From contig CAVRXM010000002.1 of NCBI GenBank assembly GCA_963725085.1, forward strand, positions 59,737 through 123,736: DNA of 64,000 nucleotides, written 5' to 3'. Within the stretch, counting starts at the first letter, position 1. Every line of letters begins with the position of its first letter. This DNA is from VRUE01 sp963725085 (GTDB taxonomy: Bacteria > Actinomycetota > Thermoleophilia > Solirubrobacterales > 70-9). Of this stretch, positions 60,602 to 64,000 are shown piece after piece. The translations under genes were made by a program, and so were the position numbers. A model generated the notes under the pieces. It did not search any database and had not been told where the DNA came from. It saw nothing but the letters and a program-made list of their open reading frames with translations.

Positions 60602-60817
60602 GACTTACGGCTGCAGGGTCCGACGACTCGCAAATGGAAACGGCGTCGCTGCTGGCGACGCCGCTACCGAAAGGCGCATGATGACCAAGAGCAGACCTAC
60701 TAGATCGACTCGACGCTGAGTTCGCCGGAGAGCTGGAAGCCCGACCCCGGCGATCGGCTAATCGGAATCATCGACGAACTCGGCAGGTTCGACGCCGGCC
60801 ACGGCGCCTATCCCGCG

Positions 60818-61159
60818 GTGACGGTCGTCGCCGAGACCGGGTCGACCGAGAAGGGCGAGCCGGTCGAGGTCGACGAGCGGAGGACGTTCCACGCCTTCCA
60901 TGAAGTCGCACAACGCGAGCTGGCGAAGATCGCACCGCGGCTCGGCGACCGGGTCGGAGTCCGCTTCGACGGCAAGGTACCCGGCAAGAACTACTTTGCC
61001 TACCGCATCACCAGCGACAGCGAGCCGGCCTTCAACTGGAAGGAGTTCGGCCAGGGCGGCGATGAGGAGCTGGAGTCCGAGCCGGACGGGGTCCAGTCGC
61101 CGCTCGTCGGTCTGAGCAAAGCGATGGGCGACGACGACGCCGACGGCCCGCCGTTCTAG
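60818..61159 (+). CDS. hypothetical element protein (5' end uncertain)
   Basis: At least 113 residues, acidic tail. The frame is open back to 60704 and reads as protein (IDSTLSSPESWKPDPGDRLIGIIDELGRFD), so GTG 60818 is probably internal and the true start is lost to a TAG or shift near 60701. The beta-rich core (RVGVRFDGKVPGKNYFAYRI) hints at an OB-like single-strand-binding protein beside a primase, but that is inference. 60602-60703 holds nothing else clear. Confidence 0.5.
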   Translation: MTVVAETGSTEKGEPVEVDERRTFHAFHEVAQRELAKIAPRLGDRVGVRFDGKVPGKNYFAYRITSDSEPAFNWKEFGQGGDEELESEPDGVQSPLVGLSKAMGDDDADGPPF

Positions 61160-61164
61160 GTCCG

Positions 61165-61347
61165 ATGGACGCCCACGACGACAAGATCATCCGCTGGCTC
61201 ATCGGCCAGGTCGGAAGGCTCGAGTCGCTGTCTGCCGAGGTCGAGGATCTCAAAGTCGACTTGGCCTGGGCGCTTGAGCGGCTCGAGCAGTTCGACTCCA
61301 CCGACGAGCGGGAGCCGGTCGGTGAGCAGACCGCACTCACTCTCTGA
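61165..61347 (+). CDS. small coiled-coil protein
   Basis: A 60-residue, heptad-rich acidic protein (IIRWLIGQVGRLESLSAEVEDLKVDLAWALERLEQF). It sits 5 bases after the preceding gene and overlaps the start of the primase gene by 26 bases, so it is part of the replication operon. Role unknown. Confidence 0.55.
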   Translation: MDAHDDKIIRWLIGQVGRLESLSAEVEDLKVDLAWALERLEQFDSTDEREPVGEQTALTL

Positions 61348-63417
61348 GAGCGAAGCGGCGGTGGCCGAGCTGGCTGCCGCCGCTTTCTCTTACGCCGAGC
61401 GCGGCTGGCGGGTCTTCCCGGTGAATGGCAAGCGGCCGCGGCTGCCACATGGACTGACGGAAGCCAGCGCCGACCCCGAGCAGGTCCGCGCCTGGTGGCA
61501 ACGCTGGCCGGACGCGGGCGTCGCGATCGCGACCGGCGACGGGCTGCTGGTGCTCGATGTCGACGGCGAGGTCGGCGCCGACGCCTTGCATGAGCTTGAA
61601 CGCGAGCATGGCGAGCTGCCCGAGACCGTTCGCGCCGAGACCGGCGGCGGCGGGGAGCACTACTACTTCAGCGCCAACGGCGAGTTGCGCAACACCGCCG
61701 GGAAGCTCGGCGAGGGACTCGACACCCGCGGCGATCGGCGGCTACGCCGTCGCGCCGCCGAGCCCGCACCCGTCCGGTCGCCGCTACGAGTGGGACGTCG
61801 GCCCCGATGAGGCGACACCGGCACCGGCGCCCGCCTGGCTGCTCTCGCTGCTGGCGACGCCGCCGCCGGCCGCGGCGGCATCGAGCAACGGCGCCGACCC
61901 GATCCCGGAGGGTCGCCGCAACGCCGAGCTTGCCTCGCTGGCCGGGACGATGCGCCGTCGCGGCTTGGACGAGGCGGCGATCGCCGCCGCGCTGCGCGAG
62001 ACCAACCAGACCCGCTGCCGACCGCCGCTCGGCGAGGACGAGGTGGACTGCGATCGCGGCCAGCGTCGGCCGCTACGAGCCGAGCGAGCTGCCGGAGCGC
62101 ACCGACCTCGGCAACGGCGAACTGTTCGCGGCGCTTCACGGCGAGCGGCTGCGCCACGTCAGAGAGGAGCGGCGCTGGCTTCATTGGCGCGCGTGGACGC
62201 TGGCGCCCGGACCGCACCGGGGAGGCGCAGCGCGCTGCCAAGGCGACCGCCCGCGAGCTGCTGCTCGCCGCCGCCAACCTCGAAGGGGACGAGCAGCGGC
62301 GCGCCGTCAAGTGGGCGCTGACCACTCAGTCCGAGAGCCGGCTGCGGTCGATGCTCGCACTGGCGGCGACCGAGCCCGACGTCGTCCTCGCCGCCGAGCA
62401 GCTCGACGCCGACCCCTGGCTGCTCGGCTGCGCCAACGGCACCCTTGACCTTCGCAGCGGCGAGCTACGCGAGAGCGACCCGGCCGAGCTCGTCGCGACC
62501 GGGACCGACGTCGCACTTCGACCCCGACTGCGGCTGTCCGCGCTGGCTGCGGTTCCTCGAGGAGATATTCCGCGGCGACGACGAGCTGGTCGGCTTCGTG
62601 CGGCGGCTGGTCGGCTACGCGCTGTGCGGCGATACCCGCGAGCACGTCCTGGTCGTCTGCCACGGCACCGGCGCCAACGGCAAGACGACGCTGATCGAGA
62701 CGCTGAAGGCGCTGCTCGGCGAGCTCGCCGCGACCGCCAGCTTCGAGAGCTTCGTCCGCGTCCGCGGCGACCGCGGTCCCCGCAACGACCTCGCCCGTCT
62801 GCACCGCTCGCGCCTGGTCGTCGCCGCCGAGTCCGGCCAGGGACGGCGGCTCGATGAGGCGACGCTCGAAGTCGCTGACCGGCGGCGACACGATCGCGGC
62901 GCGCTTCCTCTATGGCGAGCACTTCGAGTTCAAGCCGGCTTTCAAGCTCTGGCTGGTGACCAACCACCGGCCGCGGGTCGACGGCGGCGACGATGCGATC
63001 TGGCGACGGCTGCGACTGGTGCCGTTCGAGGAGAGCTTTCAGGGCCGCGCCGACACCGAGCTCGCCGCGACCCTCGAGGCCGAGCTGCCGGGGATCCTGG
63101 CCTGGGCGGTCGAGGGTTGCCTCGAGTGGCAGCGCGACGGACTCGGCCACGCCGAGGCCGTCGACCGAGCGACCCGCGAGTACCGCGAGGACGAGGACGT
63201 GCTCGGCGCCTTCCTCGCTGAGCGGTGCCAGCTCGAGAGCCGCGGCGAGGTCACGGCCACGGCGCTTCGCGAGGCGTACGAGAAGTTCTGCGAGGAGCTG
63301 GGCGAGCGGCCGCTGGCGCCCCACGTCCTCGGCAGAGAGCTGGCCAGACGCGGCATCCATCGCGGCGGTGCGCAGCGCCGCTGCTACCTCGGAGTGACGG
63401 TCGATGAGCCCCGCTAG
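61322..63417 (+). CDS. bifunctional primase-polymerase / SF3 helicase (frameshifted)
   Basis: Element replication protein of about 695 residues. GTG 61322 opens a primase-polymerase domain: ERGWRVFPVNGKRPRLPHG, ATGDGLLVLDVDGEVG, ETGGGGEHYYFSANGEL. Primase-associated segments follow, and then the P4-type superfamily 3 helicase: HGTGANGKTTLIETLKALLG (Walker A), LVVAAESGQGRRLDEA, SLTGGDTIAARFLYGEHFEFKPAFKLWLVTNHRPRV and DDAIWRRLRLVPFEE. Frame changes occur near 61740, 62050, 62220, 62520 and 62875. It would start and unwind element DNA. Confidence 0.82.
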
Positions 63418-63697
63418 GCACGGAGTGCGGGCAAGTGCCAGCACTATCGGTAACTCTGAGCTTGCCCCTCCCGCGCGTGAGGAGTTACAGGAAGTGCTGG
63501 CACTGCTGGCACTGCCTGCTCTCAACGGTCGACTTTTTCTCGCGAATCGTGGACACGGGGTGTCGGGTACGACAGAGGGCTTCGAGGACATGCCTACCCC
63601 CGGGGTACCCAAGTCGTCGCGTACGACGCTGAGTTGTGTCACCCCGTGTCACCTCGGCGCGAATTTAATTCATTCAAATAAGGAGACAAGCCCATGA
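63404..63697 (+). CDS. hypothetical protein, weak
   Basis: A 97-residue frame overlapping the primase stop by 14 bases. Sequence is Ala/Leu/Pro-rich with no domain, and no good ribosome site was seen. It fills 63418-63693, which is otherwise empty. May be non-coding. Confidence 0.25.
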   Translation: MSPARHGVRASASTIGNSELAPPAREELQEVLALLALPALNGRLFLANRGHGVSGTTEGFEDMPTPGVPKSSRTTLSCVTPCHLGANLIHSNKETSP

Positions 63698-63900
63698 GCC
63701 GACCGAAACGTGAACCGACGCCCGAGGAGGTCGCGGTCATCGTCCGCATGCGCTCGGAATGGTCCCGCACCCTCGAAGACGTCCGCGCCGAGCTGGACCA
63801 GGAGTGTGGGAACCCGCCCAGCATCGGCCTGTTGCACAGATGGGTCGGCGAGCTGCGGCAGGAGATCTTAGCCGCGACCGCGAGGCGGGTGAGGCCGTGA
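63694..63900 (+). CDS. small helix-rich element protein
   Basis: A 68-residue protein. AAGGAG lies 9 bases before the ATG. PTPEEVAVIVRMRSEWSRTLEDVRAEL and GLLHRWVGELRQEILAATARR form two or three helices resembling a small DNA-binding protein. No specific family. Confidence 0.5.
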   Translation: MSRPKREPTPEEVAVIVRMRSEWSRTLEDVRAELDQECGNPPSIGLLHRWVGELRQEILAATARRVRP

Positions 63901-63977
63901 TCGGCCGCTTCGAGGCCCTTTCGCCTCCCCGCGAGCACGGCCGCTACGTGGTCACCTGCTGGGGGGATAGGAGATAG
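63897..63977 (+). CDS. short frame, possible gene start
   Basis: GTG 63897 overlaps the preceding stop (GTGA) and reads 26 residues to TAG. The length suggests either a very small protein or a larger gene cut by a shift near the window end. Confidence 0.2.
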   Translation: MIGRFEALSPPREHGRYVVTCWGDRR

Positions 63978-64000
63978 AGGCTTCCGAAACTGCCCCTACC

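Noticed and set aside
60602..60703. Possible small gene between excisionase and the hypothetical protein
   Set aside because: ATG 60678 opens only 13 codons before TGA, and no other start or ribosome site supports a gene.

Overview
The window is high-G+C DNA with strong GAG/GCC/CTC codon preference, frequent GTG starts, many overlapping stop/start codons and many ECF sigma, ArsR, MarR and TetR regulators. This points to an actinobacterium. The class Thermoleophilia (Solirubrobacterales-like) is favoured because two exported proteins (40742-42202 and 42205-43431) end in a Lys-rich, GKxK-type beta-sandwich tail that I associate with that group. That placement is inference; no rRNA is present to test it.

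Layout. 0-15.6 kb is a mosaic of small regulators and enzymes: an ECF sigma factor, a secreted/lipoprotein cluster, a tautomerase-like protein lacking its catalytic proline, a giant LuxR-type ATPase regulator, a divergent MarR/cupin pair with a clear promoter and paired operators, an adenylate cyclase, a CGNR protein and a PfkB kinase. Three dispersed copies of a tRNA 3' end (T-arm plus acceptor strand) lie at 81-120, 10654-10680 and 13427-13466. 15.6-22.2 kb holds DUF1326, two DUF2182 membrane paralogues, a DUF899 protein and TetR and ArsR regulators. 22.2-31.9 kb carries lipid kinase/PAP2, an ECF41-type sigma factor divergent from an NAD(P)-binding protein, a secreted nuclease, a CYTH-CHAD pair and an L,D-transpeptidase.

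32-39.3 kb holds a PLP enzyme, a flavoprotein disulfide-reductase relative, a Mur ligase with a MurD-like front and MurE-like back, a convergent MurT-like ligase without a visible GatD partner, and a glycosyltransferase. 39.3-44.3 kb encodes exported proteins. 43.5-46 kb is a polar amino-acid ABC transporter. 46-51 kb has Nudix, RDD, trypsin-like and PhoD-like genes. 50.9-54.7 kb is a sulfate/thiosulfate ABC operon transcribed leftwards, whose promoter shares a motif with the phoD-like gene. 54.8-57.8 kb has a haloalkane dehalogenase-like hydrolase, a metallophosphoesterase and another hydrolase.

At 57.8-58.0 kb lie two complete tRNAs (Leu-CAG and Glu-CTC). Immediately beyond tRNA-Glu begins an integrative element: tyrosine integrase, small DNA-binding proteins, a broken excisionase, an XRE repressor-like gene and a primase-polymerase/SF3-helicase replication gene. 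Its far end is outside the window.

Caveat: many genes, above all from about 52.5 kb to the end, are split by single-base frameshifts although every conserved motif survives in alternate frames. Several lie in G or C runs. I read most as consensus errors, so the split genes are given as single merged entries with the shift noted.
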